Below are positions 15,490 through 26,258 of a stretch of DNA of 64,000 bases, piece after piece. This DNA comes from Pseudoduganella guangdongensis (GTDB taxonomy: Bacteria > Pseudomonadota > Gammaproteobacteria > Burkholderiales > Burkholderiaceae_D), in NCBI RefSeq assembly GCF_009857475.1, contig NZ_WWCJ01000004.1:124001-188000 (forward strand). Reading direction: 5' to 3'. The notes under the pieces are model-generated. The model did no database searches. It saw nothing but the letters and a program-made list of their open reading frames with translations, and was not told the DNA's origin. The first letter of the stretch is position 1; each line of letters starts with the position of its first letter. The position numbers and the translations under genes are program-made.

Positions 15490-17925
15490 ATGAAGAAAGC
15501 AGTACGTTTCCAACGCACCCTCATTGCCAGCGCCGTCCTGCTGGCCACTTCCCAGGTTTACGCACAAACGACTGCCTCCGCGCCGGCTGCTGAAGAACAG
15601 CAGCAAACCGTGGTGGTGCTGGGCTCGCGCTCCACCGCGAAGACTGCGCTCGATACCGCCGCGCCTGTCGGCCTGATCAATGCCAAGGATATGCAAAGCG
15701 CCGGCCCGCTGGAGCTGGGCAAGCTGCTGCAAACCCTGGACCCTTCGTTCAACTTCTCCACCACCTTCATCAGCGACGGCACCGACATCATCCGTCCGGC
15801 GACCCTGCGCTCGCTCGGCCCGGACCAGCTGCTGGTGCTGGTGAACGGCAAGCGCCGCCACCAGCAAGCGCTGGTGAACGTGCAGCAAACCATTGGCCGT
15901 GGCTCGGCCGGTACCGACATCAACGCCATCCCGCTGTCGGCCATCCACCACATCGAGGTGCTGCGTGACGGCGCTGCCGCCCAGTACGGTTCGGACGCGA
16001 TTGCCGGCGTGATCAACATCGTGCTGAAATCGAACGTCAACGAAACCGCGCTGAGCGGCCAGGTCGGCACCACCAGCGAAGGCGACGGCGACATGATCTC
16101 CGGCAGCGTCAACCGCGGCTGGGCGCTGGGCGAGAACGGCGGCTTCCTGAACCTGTCGCTGGAGTACCGCAAGCGCGATGAAACCAACCGTGCCACCGAA
16201 GACTCGCTGCGCGTCAATCCGCCGCGCGTGACCCAGCGCATCGGCGACAGCGATGCCAAAGATGCCTACCTGTGGTGGAACGCTTCGCTGCCGATCGACA
16301 AGTCGAGCGAGTTCTACGCCTTCGGCGGCTTCTCCAAGCGCAAGGGCGATTCCTCCGGCTTCTTCCGCTCCAAGGGTGACGGCCGCAACGTGCCTGCCGT
16401 GTATCCGGAAGGCTTCCTGCCGAACATCCGCACCACCGTCAGCGACGGCTCCTACGCCTTCGGCTACCGCCGCGACCTGCCGAACGAGTGGAAGGCCGAC
16501 GTCAGCATCAATCACGGCATGAGCGAACTGGCCTTCCGTGAAGCCAACACCATCAACGTGTCCTACTGGTACGAGCCAAAACCAGGCGGCGGCATCTACG
16601 CCGAATCGCCACGCGACGCCGAGACCGGCAAGCTGAAGTTCAACCAGACCACCTTCAACGCCGACATCAAAGGCCCGGTCAAGCTGGGCGGCGAAGAAGT
16701 GTTCGTGGCGACCGGCTTTGAATACCGCCGCGACAACTACCAGATCATCGCCGGCGACCCGGTATCCTACCAGTACGGCCGTACCAACAACCCGCTGATC
16801 CCGATCACCAACCAGGTGGGCGGCGTGGCCGCTTCCGGCACCCAGGGCTTCCCAGGCTACACCCCGGCCACCGCCGTGGATGAAGGCCGCCACAATATCG
16901 CCCTGTTCCTGGATACCGAATACCGTCCATTCCAGGAACTGCTGCTGGCGGGCGCCGTGCGCTACGAGAAGTACTCCGACTTCGGCAGCACCGCGACTGG
17001 CAAGCTGAGCATGCGTTGGGATCCGAGCAAGTCGGTCGGCGTACGCGGCAGCGTTTCCTCCGGCTTCCGCGCGCCGGGCGTGCAGCAGAAGTTCTACAGC
17101 TCGGTATCGACCAACCTGAACCAGGCGGGTGAACTGACCGAAACCCTGACCGCACGTGAGGGCAGCGCTGTCACCACCGCGCTGGGCATCAAGCCGCTGA
17201 AGGAAGAAACCTCGCGCAACGCCTCGGTCGGCCTGGTGCTGCGCCCGGCGAAGAATATGTCGCTGGCGGCTGACGTGTACCAGATCAAGATCAAGGACCG
17301 CATCGTGTTCTCCAGCGAAATTTCGCCGGAAGCCAATGGCGGCCCGATCGCCAACGTGCTGAACCCGCTGAAGGTTGGCCAGGCGCAGTTCTTCACCAAC
17401 GCGGTGGACACCACCACGCGCGGCCTGGACATCGTGGCGGATCACACCACCCGCTTCGAAGGCGCGACCCTGGTGCTGTCCGGCCAGTTGGGCTTCAACA
17501 AGACCGAAGTGACCAAGCGCCACTCGCCATCCAGCCTGCTGAGCGGCGAACAGCTGTTCAACCAGGCGCAGGTGACCCTGATCGAACGCGGCCAGCCACG
17601 CAAGCACCACGTGGTGGCGGCCGACTACACCTTCGGCAAGTGGAACGTGAATGCGCGCGCCAACTACTACGGTGAAGTGCAAGGCGAAGGCTTCAGCCCG
17701 CTGCAAACCTGGGAAGCGAAGTGGATCGCCGATTTGAGCGGCCGCTACAACATCAGCAAAAAGACCAGCGTGTCGGTCGGGTTCAACAACGTGTTCGATA
17801 CCTATCCGTCTGAGTGGACCAATGGCGGCGACTTCCCGAAACTGGGCTTCAAGTACTGCTGGGAAACCTGCCCGTTCGGCGTGAACGGCCGTTCGATGTA
17901 CGTGAAGTTTGATACCGCCTTCTAA
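15490..17925 (+). CDS. TonB-dependent outer-membrane receptor
   Basis: 811 residues. The signal peptide ([13 protein letters not shown]) ends near residue 26. The plug domain spans about 40-170, with a Val-Val-Val-Leu-Gly-Ser TonB-box-like stretch and [18 protein letters not shown]. A 22-strand beta barrel follows and ends in Phe, as expected for outer-membrane insertion. The ATG at 15490 is preferred over an upstream TTG. A terminator follows. No siderophore, B12 or sugar genes are adjacent, so the ligand cannot be told. Confidence 0.93.
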   Translation: MKKAVRFQRTLIASAVLLATSQVYAQTTASAPAAEEQQQTVVVLGSRSTAKTALDTAAPVGLINAKDMQSAGPLELGKLLQTLDPSFNFSTTFISDGTDIIRPATLRSLGPDQLLVLVNGKRRHQQALVNVQQTIGRGSAGTDINAIPLSAIHHIEVLRDGAAAQYGSDAIAGVINIVLKSNVNETALSGQVGTTSEGDGDMISGSVNRGWALGENGGFLNLSLEYRKRDETNRATEDSLRVNPPRVTQRIGDSDAKDAYLWWNASLPIDKSSEFYAFGGFSKRKGDSSGFFRSKGDGRNVPAVYPEGFLPNIRTTVSDGSYAFGYRRDLPNEWKADVSINHGMSELAFREANTINVSYWYEPKPGGGIYAESPRDAETGKLKFNQTTFNADIKGPVKLGGEEVFVATGFEYRRDNYQIIAGDPVSYQYGRTNNPLIPITNQVGGVAASGTQGFPGYTPATAVDEGRHNIALFLDTEYRPFQELLLAGAVRYEKYSDFGSTATGKLSMRWDPSKSVGVRGSVSSGFRAPGVQQKFYSSVSTNLNQAGELTETLTAREGSAVTTALGIKPLKEETSRNASVGLVLRPAKNMSLAADVYQIKIKDRIVFSSEISPEANGGPIANVLNPLKVGQAQFFTNAVDTTTRGLDIVADHTTRFEGATLVLSGQLGFNKTEVTKRHSPSSLLSGEQLFNQAQVTLIERGQPRKHHVVAADYTFGKWNVNARANYYGEVQGEGFSPLQTWEAKWIADLSGRYNISKKTSVSVGFNNVFDTYPSEWTNGGDFPKLGFKYCWETCPFGVNGRSMYVKFDTAF

Positions 17926-17941
17926 GCGGCGGTAATCCCGG

Positions 17942-17971
17942 CAAGGGGCGCTGCGGCGCCCCTTGTCGTTT
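17942..17971 (+). terminator. Terminator hairpin after the TonB-dependent receptor
   Basis: CAAGGGGCGC (17942-17951), loop TGCG, GCGCCCCTTG (17956-17965), a perfect 10-bp stem followed by TCGTTT. The T tract is short, but it sits 17 bases after the receptor stop. Confidence 0.75.
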
Positions 17972-18032
17972 GCGGCAATCGTTGGTGGGAATTCGCGCAT
18001 TTTGCGCGATGTGGCGGATGGTATTCTGGGCC

Positions 18033-19697
18033 ATGGAATCGACAGCGCAAAGTGAAGAGTTCATCCGCGTCAACTTCCCCCGCCTGGCGGCGGCACTGGA
18101 ATACATGCCGGTGGGCGTGACCATTGTTGACCGCGACCTGACCATCCGCTTCTGGAACCCGGCGTTCTGCCAGGTGCAGGGGTTTGCCGCGGGTGTGATG
18201 CATCCCGGCATTACGATGGCCGACGTGTTCCGCCATATCGCGCTGCGCGGCGATTACGGGCCGGGCGACATCGAAGCGTCTGTCGCGCAGCGCGTCGCCC
18301 TGTGCCTGAAGTTCGAGCCGCATCAATTCACCCGCACCATGGCCAACGGCCTGCAGTTGAACATCATCGGCCGCCCGATCATTGGCGCCGATGGCGCGGT
18401 CAGCGGCTTCGTGACCATCTACCACGATGTGACAGCCGAGCGGCGCCACGAGGCGGAGCTGGAGGCCAAGAACCGCGAGCTGGAGCATGCCTGGCAGCAG
18501 GCCGAGGCAGCCAGCCAGGCCAAGGGCCATTTCCTGTCGAATATGAGCCACGAGATCCGCACGCCACTCAACTGCGTGATCGGCATGGCCTACCTGGCCC
18601 TGAAAACCGAGCTCGACCCGCGCCAGCGCGATTACCTGGAGAAGATCCGCTTTGCCGGCGAGCACGTGCTGGGCCTGATCGACGACATCCTCGACATCTC
18701 GAAAATCGAGGCGGGCAAGATGGAATTGCAGCAGGTCGACTTTTCCCTCGGCCAGGTGCTGGAGACGCTGACCACGGTGGTGGCGCCGAAGCTGGCCGGA
18801 CGCGCGCTGGAGCTGGCCTTCGATATCGATCCGGCCTTGCCGCCCATGCTGGTGGGCGACCCGCTGCGGCTGGGGCAGGTGCTGATCAACTACACCAGCA
18901 ATGCCATCAAGTTCAGCGAGCAGGGGCGGATCGAGATCCGCGTGCGCAAGCAGGCGGGCGTCAGCCGGGGCTGCCTGGTGCGGTTTGAGGTGAGCGACCA
19001 GGGCATCGGCCTGTCGCCGGCGGAAATCGCGCGCCTGTTCGTCTCCTTCCAGCAGGCGGACACCTCCACCACGCGCGCGTATGGCGGCAGCGGACTGGGC
19101 CTGGCGATTTGCAGGGAGCTGGCCGGGCTGATGGGCGGCGAAGTCGGCGTCAACAGTGAGCCGGGCCGGGGCAGCACTTTCTGGTTCACGGCCCGTCTGG
19201 GTATCCCGGCCATGCAGCTGTCCATCCTGGCCGAGCAGCTGCATGACGCCGCCAGCGGGCTGCTGGCCTCGGCGCACCCGGCGCCGGCGACCGCAGCGCT
19301 GCGTGGCGCCCGCATCCTGCTGGCGGAAGACAATGCCTTCAATCAGCAGATTGCCCAGGAAATGCTGGAAGAGGAGGGGGCGCTGGTCCATGTGGCCGGC
19401 AATGGCGCCGAAGCGCTTGCGCTGTTCGCCCAGTACGAATTCGACTGCGTGCTGATGGACGTGCAAATGCCGCAGATGGACGGCCTGGAGGCGACGCGCC
19501 GCATCCGCGCCGACCCGCGCCTGGCCGGCTTGCCGGTGCTGGCCATGACCGCCACCGCCACCACGGAGGCGCGCCTGCGCTGCATCGAGGCCGGCATGAA
19601 CGACTTCATTTCCAAACCCATCCAACCGGCCCGCATGTGCCAGACCATTGCCGGCTGGCTGGCGCAGGGCGTGCCGGTGGGCGGCCAGGACGGCTAG
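18033..19697 (+). CDS. Hybrid sensor histidine kinase (PAS-7 / HisKA / HATPase / receiver)
   Basis: 554 residues with no membrane helix, so probably cytosolic. A PAS domain spans about 18-130 ([10 protein letters not shown]). A short coiled coil precedes the HisKA domain, with His173 in Ser-His-Glu-Ile-Arg-Thr-Pro-Leu-Asn. The HATPase_c domain (about 280-395) has Asn-Ala-Ile-Lys-Phe and Gly-Gly-Ser-Gly-Leu-Gly-Leu. The C-terminal receiver (about 425-540) has phospho-acceptor Asp476 in Leu-Met-Asp-Val-Gln-Met-Pro. The start at 18033 has a TATTCT 5 bases upstream, so it could be leaderless. It is convergent with an HD-GYP gene only 2 bases away. Confidence 0.93.
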   Translation: MESTAQSEEFIRVNFPRLAAALEYMPVGVTIVDRDLTIRFWNPAFCQVQGFAAGVMHPGITMADVFRHIALRGDYGPGDIEASVAQRVALCLKFEPHQFTRTMANGLQLNIIGRPIIGADGAVSGFVTIYHDVTAERRHEAELEAKNRELEHAWQQAEAASQAKGHFLSNMSHEIRTPLNCVIGMAYLALKTELDPRQRDYLEKIRFAGEHVLGLIDDILDISKIEAGKMELQQVDFSLGQVLETLTTVVAPKLAGRALELAFDIDPALPPMLVGDPLRLGQVLINYTSNAIKFSEQGRIEIRVRKQAGVSRGCLVRFEVSDQGIGLSPAEIARLFVSFQQADTSTTRAYGGSGLGLAICRELAGLMGGEVGVNSEPGRGSTFWFTARLGIPAMQLSILAEQLHDAASGLLASAHPAPATAALRGARILLAEDNAFNQQIAQEMLEEEGALVHVAGNGAEALALFAQYEFDCVLMDVQMPQMDGLEATRRIRADPRLAGLPVLAMTATATTEARLRCIEAGMNDFISKPIQPARMCQTIAGWLAQGVPVGGQDG

Positions 19698-19699
19698 GC

Positions 19700-20917
19700 T
19701 TAGGCCGCGTCCAGCCAGTAGCGGTCCAGGTCCTGCAAGCCCCATTGCTCCTGGTCTTCGCGGCCGGTGATACTGTCCAGTGCGCCGGCGGTGGCCAGGT
19801 CCAGGGTGAGAGGGGGCAGGTATGTCCGCGACTTGGTCGAATAAAAGACGCGCACCAGGGGCTGCAGCAGCGACTTGCTGTTATCGACCACGACCGCCAG
19901 CCGGCCCGACTTGAGCTTGACCAGGGTGCCGACCGGGAAGATGCCGATGCATTTGACGAAGGCGCCAAACAGCTGCGGGTCGAAGTGGCCCTCCTTGCTC
20001 CAGTCCGCCATGCGGCGCAGCGACTCCGCCGGGCACCAGCCCGCCTTGTAGGGGCGGTTCGAGGTGATCGCGTCGTACACATCGCAAATGGCGCCCATGC
20101 GCGCGTACAGGCTGATTTCTTCCCCCTTCAAGCCGTGCGGGTAGCCGCTGCCGTTGAATTTCTCATGGTGGTGCAGGCACACGTCGAGCACCATGGGCGG
20201 CACATTGCCGGTGCCGGCCAGCATATCGTAGCCGGCCATGGGGTGGCCCTTGACCTTGCCGAATTCAACATCGGTCAAGCGGCCGGGCTTGTTCAGGATG
20301 TCCAGCGGAATCGCCATTTTGCCGATATCGTGCAGCAGCCCGGCCAGGCCGCACTCGCGCAGCTCCGCATCGGCTAGGCCAATTTGCTTGCCCAGCGCCA
20401 CCATCATGGCGGACACGGCAACGGAATGCAGGTAGGTATAGTCATCCGCCTGTTTCAGGCGTAGCAGGCTGACCAGCGCGCCCGGGTTGCGCAGGACGGA
20501 TGAGGCCAGGTCTTCCACCAGCGGCATGATGGAGCCGAAGTTCTGCAGGCGGCCCATGCGGGCATCGTCAAACATACTGCTGACGGCTTGTTTCGATTGC
20601 CTCACCAGGCGCGCCGCGTGCTGCAACTCCTCGGCCATGCTGGTCGCCTGCACGTTTTCGAAACGGAAGGGCGCCGGGGGCGCGGCCGGCGCTGGCGCGG
20701 GCAGGGGCGGGACGGGCGACTCGGCCTCGGCCACGTCGAGGCCTTTTTCCAGGTCGATCCACAATTCCTTCACCCCGCTTGCCAGCAGTTTATGAACGAT
20801 TTCCTGGCTATCCAGTGCAAAAGAAGGTGCCCAGAAAGGATTCTTGATCCAGGAGCCGCGCATGGCGTGCACGTACATACCGCGGCGCACCTGGTTGATG
20901 GCGATTTTTTTAATCAT
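19700..20917 (-). CDS. HD-GYP domain cyclic-di-GMP phosphodiesterase
   Basis: 405 residues. The N-terminal DUF3391-like region (1-65, with Val-Arg-Arg-Gly-Met-Tyr-Val) is followed by a Pro/Ala linker (66-84). The HD-GYP domain (about 140-310) has His164, the His196-Asp197 pair, His249-His250-His251-Glu252 and Gly258-Tyr-Pro260, so the metal-binding and c-di-GMP residues are all present. The ATG at 20917 is chosen because the DUF3391 region begins there; the longer open frame runs into unrelated sequence. It probably hydrolyses c-di-GMP to GMP and affects motility or biofilm. It is convergent with a hybrid kinase gene. Confidence 0.92.
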   Translation of the reverse strand: MIKKIAINQVRRGMYVHAMRGSWIKNPFWAPSFALDSQEIVHKLLASGVKELWIDLEKGLDVAEAESPVPPLPAPAPAAPPAPFRFENVQATSMAEELQHAARLVRQSKQAVSSMFDDARMGRLQNFGSIMPLVEDLASSVLRNPGALVSLLRLKQADDYTYLHSVAVSAMMVALGKQIGLADAELRECGLAGLLHDIGKMAIPLDILNKPGRLTDVEFGKVKGHPMAGYDMLAGTGNVPPMVLDVCLHHHEKFNGSGYPHGLKGEEISLYARMGAICDVYDAITSNRPYKAGWCPAESLRRMADWSKEGHFDPQLFGAFVKCIGIFPVGTLVKLKSGRLAVVVDNSKSLLQPLVRVFYSTKSRTYLPPLTLDLATAGALDSITGREDQEQWGLQDLDRYWLDAA

Positions 20918-21031
20918 GGCAAACGGATAAGCAGGCAGGCTCGGGGCAGGGAGCCTTGGAGCAGCAGCAAGCTGCATGTCGAACGCGGGGAGGTGGCGTC
21001 CTGGACAGAATAGCACAAAGATAGCGAAAGG

Positions 21032-21056
21032 AAAAATGGGGATGTACCCCATTTTT
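21032..21056 (-). terminator. Terminator hairpin of the glycoside hydrolase gene
   Basis: AAAAATGGGG (21032-21041), loop ATGTA, CCCCATTTTT (21047-21056). It is a perfect 10-bp stem with A and T tracts on both arms, placed right at the stop of the minus-strand hydrolase gene. It lies upstream of the HD-GYP gene and separates the two transcripts. Confidence 0.85.
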
Positions 21057-21059
21057 TCC

Positions 21060-23273
21060 TTAGTGGCAGACTGGGCGGCTTTCCTTTTGCTGCGTGTGCG
21101 GCAGGCCGCTGGCCATTTCGCGCAGCAGGGCGTCGATCTTGGCCTGATAGGCTTTGACGTTGGTGCTGCTGTCGACGGTGTCCAGCAGGCGGCGGTTGGC
21201 GTTGGCGGCCCACAGGTTGCTGTAGCACTGCACCCAGGCATCGGTGTTCAGGCTGGCCGTGAAGTTGGCGGAGACCTGTCCTTTGGCGCGCATGGTGGCC
21301 GCGTCCACCAGGCCTTGCGGCGTGGTGTTGGCCGTGGCGCCGGCCAGGATGGAGAGGACCGCGCGTCCCTTGCTGGTGCGGCCACTATTGATCTCGTTTA
21401 TCCAGTATTGCGCGCCTTCCCCTTCCGGCAGGCGTTTGAAGGCGCCAGCAAAAATGCCGCGCACCAAGGCGCCGGTGTCCTTGTAATTGTGGAAGCCTTG
21501 CGATTCTGCGCTGGCGCCCAGGCTGTCGATCAATTCCCGGAGCTGGGCGTTGCTGTCGTAATGCTGGTCAAGCCCTTGCAGGGTGGGCGCCATGCGGATC
21601 TCGCGTCCGTCATGGTCGGTGTAGCTGCTTGCACGCGCAACGGCGAGCAACTGGCTGGCAGCTTGCTGCAAGGCGACCGGGTCGGCTGAGCGGCCCAGGT
21701 AGCCCAGGTACAGCTGCTGCACCACGGGATACCATGTGCGCCGGGCAAGCGCTTCCGCCGCCGGCTTCAGGGCGCCGTCCGGTTCCAGGAAGGAGTGGCC
21801 TTGCTGGGACGGTAGGCTAGACATGGAGAGCGACCACAGCATGTGGCCATGGTTGGCAATGCTCAGGCCATCGAGGAACTTGTTGATATAGCGCTCCTTA
21901 GCGGCATCGTCGAAGGTGTCGTCCGGCCGGCCACCGCCGGTGGCCTCGCCAAACTCGCCGATCACCACCGGCAGTTGGCCGAAGATCCTCTCGATCTCGC
22001 GCAGGGCGGCACCTTGCACATAGACCACCTGGTCGACGTTGACGAAATTGGTGCCTGGATCCTTCGCCACCCTGGCCTGGTGCGGCGTGATGTACAGGTG
22101 CGGGCTGGCGTAGGAGGATATGTCGCGCCAGTATTTGAAGTTCGGGGTCTGGGCCTCGCCCACGGTCGTTGGGTGGTCGTAAGGGTCGTTGGCGCGCACC
22201 AAGTTGTACATGGCATGCACCGCGTTGACCACCGAGGCATAGTCGGCGTCGGAGTTCAGGCAGCCAAAGTAGCCGGCATTCCATAGCGGTTCGTTCAGGA
22301 TGTCCCAGGCCAGCACCGCTGGGTGCGGGCTGAAGGTCTGCACCAGGGTGCGGGCATTGGCTTCGATATCCTTGAAGCTGCGCTTCCAGTAGCACTGCTC
22401 GTCATATTTGGTATAGCCATCGATCACCACGACCATTTTCAGGCCGTGGCGCTGTGCCGTATCGAGCACGGTGCGCAACTTATCGGTAACGGCCGCCATA
22501 TTCGTGGCATTGTCCGGGCCGTACCACTCCAGGTGTACGCTGTCGCAGTATTGCGGGCCGAGCGAATTGCCGGGCACCACGGGCGGTACGATGACCGGCA
22601 TGCGCAGGTAGCTCAGGCCCATGTCGACCGCATTGCGGGCGATAACGTCGATTTGCTCGGCATTCGGAATCCAGGCCGTGTGGTCGCACTTGCGTTCGTC
22701 CTCGTAAGTCTGTTCCAGCACGTTGGCGCCCCGGAAACTGTGGTCGAACAGGCCCGGCGGCGCCGGCGGCGGTGCCTTGACGGGTGGGAAGAGGCGGAAC
22801 GCCGCGTCCGTTGCGCCGGTGGCCACATCCACGCCGGGGGCGCGGAAGACATCGACCGAGACCAGCGGGGTGGCGTCGCCGAACCATTCGGCGCCTTCCT
22901 CGACCAACTGCCAGCCGAATTCATAACTCTTGGCGCGGCCGTATTGTTCGCCGGCAGGCGGCGCGGTGACCGTGAAAGAAAATTGCTTGAGCTGGCCGGG
23001 CGCGACCACTTCCCCAGGCGCCAGCAGGATACGGTTCGTGCCCCAGACGATGCTGTCTGTCTGGGCGCGGAAGCCTAGCTTGAAGCGGTCGGCAGTCCAA
23101 TTGGTGCTGCCCGTGTTCTTTACGGTTACCGAAACCTGGTAGGGGCGGCCCACTTCCATGGTGTGCGGCACGCTTTGGGTGAGGAACCTGGCGTTGTTGG
23201 CGGCGATAGCAGTAGTGCCGATTGTCAACCCGGCAATAAAGAGCAGGGCCAAACGGGAAAGGAAGTGGCTCAT
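21060..23273 (-). CDS. Secreted modular glycoside hydrolase (NBR1-like Ig, clan GH-A barrel, DUF4214)
   Basis: 737 residues. A signal peptide ends near Ala-Ile-Ala-Ala (about 25). Residues 28-145 form an Ig-like domain of the NBR1/FW type (Val-Lys-Asn-Thr-Gly-Ser-Thr-Asn-Trp). Residues 185-520 form a TIM barrel of clan GH-A (cellulase GH5 / GH39-like). The likely acid/base is Glu328 in Trp-Asp-Ile-Leu-Asn-Glu-Pro and the nucleophile Glu440 in Val-Ile-Gly-Glu-Phe-Gly-Glu. The C-terminal 190 residues carry DUF4214-like repeats (Leu-Tyr-Leu-Gly-Tyr-Leu-Gly-Arg-Ser-Ala-Asp). Substrate unknown; a beta-mannan, beta-glucan or exopolysaccharide is plausible. Confidence 0.85.
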   Translation of the reverse strand: MSHFLSRLALLFIAGLTIGTTAIAANNARFLTQSVPHTMEVGRPYQVSVTVKNTGSTNWTADRFKLGFRAQTDSIVWGTNRILLAPGEVVAPGQLKQFSFTVTAPPAGEQYGRAKSYEFGWQLVEEGAEWFGDATPLVSVDVFRAPGVDVATGATDAAFRLFPPVKAPPPAPPGLFDHSFRGANVLEQTYEDERKCDHTAWIPNAEQIDVIARNAVDMGLSYLRMPVIVPPVVPGNSLGPQYCDSVHLEWYGPDNATNMAAVTDKLRTVLDTAQRHGLKMVVVIDGYTKYDEQCYWKRSFKDIEANARTLVQTFSPHPAVLAWDILNEPLWNAGYFGCLNSDADYASVVNAVHAMYNLVRANDPYDHPTTVGEAQTPNFKYWRDISSYASPHLYITPHQARVAKDPGTNFVNVDQVVYVQGAALREIERIFGQLPVVIGEFGEATGGGRPDDTFDDAAKERYINKFLDGLSIANHGHMLWSLSMSSLPSQQGHSFLEPDGALKPAAEALARRTWYPVVQQLYLGYLGRSADPVALQQAASQLLAVARASSYTDHDGREIRMAPTLQGLDQHYDSNAQLRELIDSLGASAESQGFHNYKDTGALVRGIFAGAFKRLPEGEGAQYWINEINSGRTSKGRAVLSILAGATANTTPQGLVDAATMRAKGQVSANFTASLNTDAWVQCYSNLWAANANRRLLDTVDSSTNVKAYQAKIDALLREMASGLPHTQQKESRPVCH

Positions 23274-23426
23274 GGGGAAGATGCTTTGGGTAAAGAAAAT
23301 ATTTTAGCAGAAAGATAATAACTAGCGTTCCATCATCTAAGCAAATGACAAAAGGTTAGTTTGGTTTATAACGCGCCAATGCGACGATGCGTCCCTGTTA
23401 GTCGAAAATGTAATAAGGGAGCGCGC
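23274..23426. promoter_or_regulatory. Divergent promoter region, glycoside hydrolase / cysT
   Basis: 153 bases between two divergent starts. AT-rich stretches (TATTTTAGCAG, GATAATAACTAG) could hold promoters in either direction, and AAGGGAG just before cysT is its ribosome-binding site. A CysB site is expected here for cysT but I cannot identify one with confidence. The dyad upstream of sbp (13156-13176) is not repeated. Confidence 0.35.
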
Positions 23427-24314
23427 ATGTCTGCAGTTGCTGCATCAGTCCCAACCCCGGCGCCGCTGGCGGCGGGGAAGGTCAAGGCCAGGAAGGCGCC
23501 CTATCGGGTGATGCCGGGCTTTAACCTGTCGCTGGGATTCACCATCCTGTACCTGACCCTGATCGTGCTGATCCCGCTGTCGGCGATCTTCCTCAAGACC
23601 TTCACCATGACCTGGGAAGGCTTCTGGGCGGCCGTGACGTCCGAGCGCGTGGTGGCTTCCTATAAGCTGACCTTCGGCGCTTCCTTCATTGGCGCGGTGG
23701 TGAATGTCTTCTTCGGCGGCATCGTGGCCTGGGTGCTGGTGCGCTATAAATTCCCCGGCAAGCGCATTGTCGACGCGCTGGTCGACCTGCCGTTCGCGCT
23801 GCCGACCGCCGTCGCCGGCATTACCCTGACGGCGCTGTATTCGTCCAACGGCTGGTTCGGCCGCTTTATCGAAGGCGTGCTGGGTATCAAGGTGGCCTTC
23901 ACCCCGCTGGGCGTGGTGGTGGCGCTGACCTTCATCGGCCTGCCATTCGTGGTGCGTACCGTGCAGCCGGTGCTGGAGGATGCCGAGCGCGAGCTGGAAG
24001 AAGCCGCGGCCAGCCTGGGCGCTTCGGCCTTCCAGACCTTCCGCCGCGTGGTGTTCCCGACCATCCTGCCTTCTCTGCTGACCGGCTTTGCGCTGGCCTT
24101 TGCGCGTGCTACCGGCGAATTCGGCTCTGTCATTTTCATCGCCGGCAATATGCCGCTGGTGTCCGAGATTACCCCGCTGTTCATCATCACCAAGCTGGAA
24201 CAGTACGACTACGCTGGCGCTACCGCCATTGCCGTGGTGATGCTGGTCGCTTCCTTCATCATGCTGCTGGCGATTAACCTGCTGCAGGCCTGGACCCGGA
24301 GGACTGGCAAATGA
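23427..24314 (+). CDS. cysT: Sulfate/thiosulfate ABC transporter permease CysT (CysU)
   Basis: Inner-membrane permease, 295 residues, six helices. The EAA loop is [10 protein letters not shown] near residue 195. It begins with a Pro/Ala-rich cytoplasmic tail of about 30 residues. The ATG at 23427 has AAGGGAG upstream. The stop overlaps cysW (ATGA). First gene of cysT-cysW-cysA-cysB. Confidence 0.95.
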   Translation: MSAVAASVPTPAPLAAGKVKARKAPYRVMPGFNLSLGFTILYLTLIVLIPLSAIFLKTFTMTWEGFWAAVTSERVVASYKLTFGASFIGAVVNVFFGGIVAWVLVRYKFPGKRIVDALVDLPFALPTAVAGITLTALYSSNGWFGRFIEGVLGIKVAFTPLGVVVALTFIGLPFVVRTVQPVLEDAERELEEAAASLGASAFQTFRRVVFPTILPSLLTGFALAFARATGEFGSVIFIAGNMPLVSEITPLFIITKLEQYDYAGATAIAVVMLVASFIMLLAINLLQAWTRRTGK

Positions 24315-25192
24315 GCGGCACCGCAACTCCAATCCGCCGCGGCGAACTGCCGCAACGCCATGACGTGCTGGAGCCGCGCTGGGTGCGCTGGACCCTGATC
24401 GGCGTGGCGCTGACCTTCCTCACCCTGTTCCTGTTCGTGCCGCTGGTGGCTGTCTTCACCGAGGCGCTGAAAAAGGGCTGGGACGTGTACGCCGAGGCGA
24501 TCATCGATGAAGATGCGATCTCCGCCATCAAACTGACTTTGCTGACCGCCGCCATTGCGGTGCCGTTCAACCTGGTGTTCGGCGTGGCCGCGTCCTGGGC
24601 CATCACCAAGTTCGAGTTCCGCGGCAAAAGCCTGCTGCTCACGCTGATCGACCTGCCGTTCTCGGTGTCGCCGGTGATTTCGGGCCTGATCTATGTGCTG
24701 CTGTTTGGCGCCCAGGGCTGGTTCGGCCCGTGGCTGGCGGAGCACGACATCAAGATCCTGTTCGCGGTGCCGGGCATTGTGATCGCCACCGTGTTCATCA
24801 CCTTCCCGTTCGTGGCGCGTGAACTGATCCCGCTGATGCAGGCGCAGGGCAGTGAAGAAGAGGAGGCGGCCGTGGTGCTGGGCGCCAACGGCTGGCAGAC
24901 CTTCTTCCGTGTGACCCTGCCGAATATCAAGTGGGGCCTGCTGTACGGCGTGATCCTGTGTAACGCCCGTGCCATGGGCGAGTTCGGCGCGGTGTCGGTG
25001 GTGTCCGGCCATATCCGCGGCGAGACCAACACCATGCCGCTGCAGGTGGAGATACTCTACAACGAATACAACTTCGCCGCCGCCTTTGCCGTGGCATCGC
25101 TGCTGGCGCTGCTGGCGCTGGTGACCCTGGCGGTGAAAACCTTTATCGAATGGCGTCTGCACGAGAACTACGACGACGCGAAGGAGCAATGA
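24311..25192 (+). CDS. cysW: Sulfate/thiosulfate ABC transporter permease CysW
   Basis: Second permease of the sulfate importer, 293 residues, six helices. Its EAA loop is [12 protein letters not shown] near residue 183. Also typical are [11 protein letters not shown] near 223 and the C-terminal Glu-Trp-Arg. The start overlaps cysT by four bases and the stop is 1 base before cysA, so translation of the set is coupled. Confidence 0.95.
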   Translation: MSGTATPIRRGELPQRHDVLEPRWVRWTLIGVALTFLTLFLFVPLVAVFTEALKKGWDVYAEAIIDEDAISAIKLTLLTAAIAVPFNLVFGVAASWAITKFEFRGKSLLLTLIDLPFSVSPVISGLIYVLLFGAQGWFGPWLAEHDIKILFAVPGIVIATVFITFPFVARELIPLMQAQGSEEEEAAVVLGANGWQTFFRVTLPNIKWGLLYGVILCNARAMGEFGAVSVVSGHIRGETNTMPLQVEILYNEYNFAAAFAVASLLALLALVTLAVKTFIEWRLHENYDDAKEQ

Positions 25193-25193
25193 T

Positions 25194-26258
25194 ATGACGA
25201 TCGCAGTCAAGAACATCAACAAGCGTTTCGGCGACTTTGTCGCCCTGGATAATGTCTCGCTCGATTTCCCGCAAGGCGAGCTGACCGCGCTGCTGGGCCC
25301 GTCGGGCTGCGGCAAGACCACGCTGCTGCGCTGCATCGCCGGCCTGGAGCACCCGGACTCCGGCTCCGTTCTGCTCGATGGCGAAGATGCCTCGGACCGC
25401 CATGTGCGCGAACGCCAGGTGGGTTTCGTGTTCCAGCACTATGCGCTGTTCAAGCATATGACCGTGTTCGAGAACGTGGCGTTCGGCCTGCGCGTCAAGC
25501 CGCGCAAGGAGCGTCCGTCGGAAGAGCAGATCCGGCGCAAGGTGAAAGACTTGCTGGAGCTGGTGCAGCTCGACTGGCTGGCCGACCGCTATCCGCCGCA
25601 GCTGTCCGGCGGCCAACGCCAGCGTATCGCCCTGGCGCGCGCCCTGGCCGTGGAGCCGCGCGTGCTGCTGCTGGACGAGCCGTTCGGCGCGCTGGACGCC
25701 AAGGTGCGCAAGGAGCTGCGCCGCTGGCTGCGCCGCCTGCACGACGAGCTGCACGTGACCTCCATCTTCGTCACCCACGACCAGGAAGAGGCGCTGGAAG
25801 TGGCGGACCGCGTGGTGCTGATGAACAAAGGCCACGTCGAGCAACTGGGCTCGCCGGACGAGGTCTATAACCATCCCGCCTCGCCCTTCGTGTACGGCTT
25901 CCTGGGCAACGTCAACGTGTTCCATGGCCGTGTGCATGAAGGCGTGCTGGCCAGCGACGGCGTGGAATTCGACGTGGAAGGCCACGGCAGCGGCAAAGGC
26001 GCGGCCTACATCCGCCCGCACGACCTGGAAGTGGAACGCTACGAACCGGGCGCGGAAGGCATCGTGGTCAAGCTGCGCCGCGCGCACGCGATCGGCCCGC
26101 TGGCCCAACTGGACCTGGAACGCACCGACAACGCGCAGATTATTGAAGCGACGATTTCCAACGAACGCTATATCGCATTGAACCTGAAAGACGGCGAGAC
26201 GCTGGTGGTACGTCCCAAGCGCCTGCGCGTCTTTGTCGACGAGGGCGCTCACGCATGA
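25194..26258 (+). CDS. cysA: Sulfate/thiosulfate ABC transporter ATP-binding protein CysA
   Basis: ATPase of the sulfate importer, 354 residues. Walker A Gly-Pro-Ser-Gly-Cys-Gly-Lys-Thr-Thr is near residue 34, signature Leu-Ser-Gly-Gly-Gln-Arg-Gln-Arg near 135, and Walker B [11 protein letters not shown] near 158. The C-terminal TOBE domain (about 235-354) includes Ala-Tyr-Ile-Arg-Pro-His-Asp-Leu-Glu, typical of CysA. The stop overlaps cysB by four bases. Confidence 0.96.
   Translation: MTIAVKNINKRFGDFVALDNVSLDFPQGELTALLGPSGCGKTTLLRCIAGLEHPDSGSVLLDGEDASDRHVRERQVGFVFQHYALFKHMTVFENVAFGLRVKPRKERPSEEQIRRKVKDLLELVQLDWLADRYPPQLSGGQRQRIALARALAVEPRVLLLDEPFGALDAKVRKELRRWLRRLHDELHVTSIFVTHDQEEALEVADRVVLMNKGHVEQLGSPDEVYNHPASPFVYGFLGNVNVFHGRVHEGVLASDGVEFDVEGHGSGKGAAYIRPHDLEVERYEPGAEGIVVKLRRAHAIGPLAQLDLERTDNAQIIEATISNERYIALNLKDGETLVVRPKRLRVFVDEGAHA

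Noticed and set aside
15385..18000. 871-codon minus-strand frame antisense to the TonB-dependent receptor
   Set aside because: Same artefact type; the receptor on plus has signal peptide, plug, barrel and terminal Phe.
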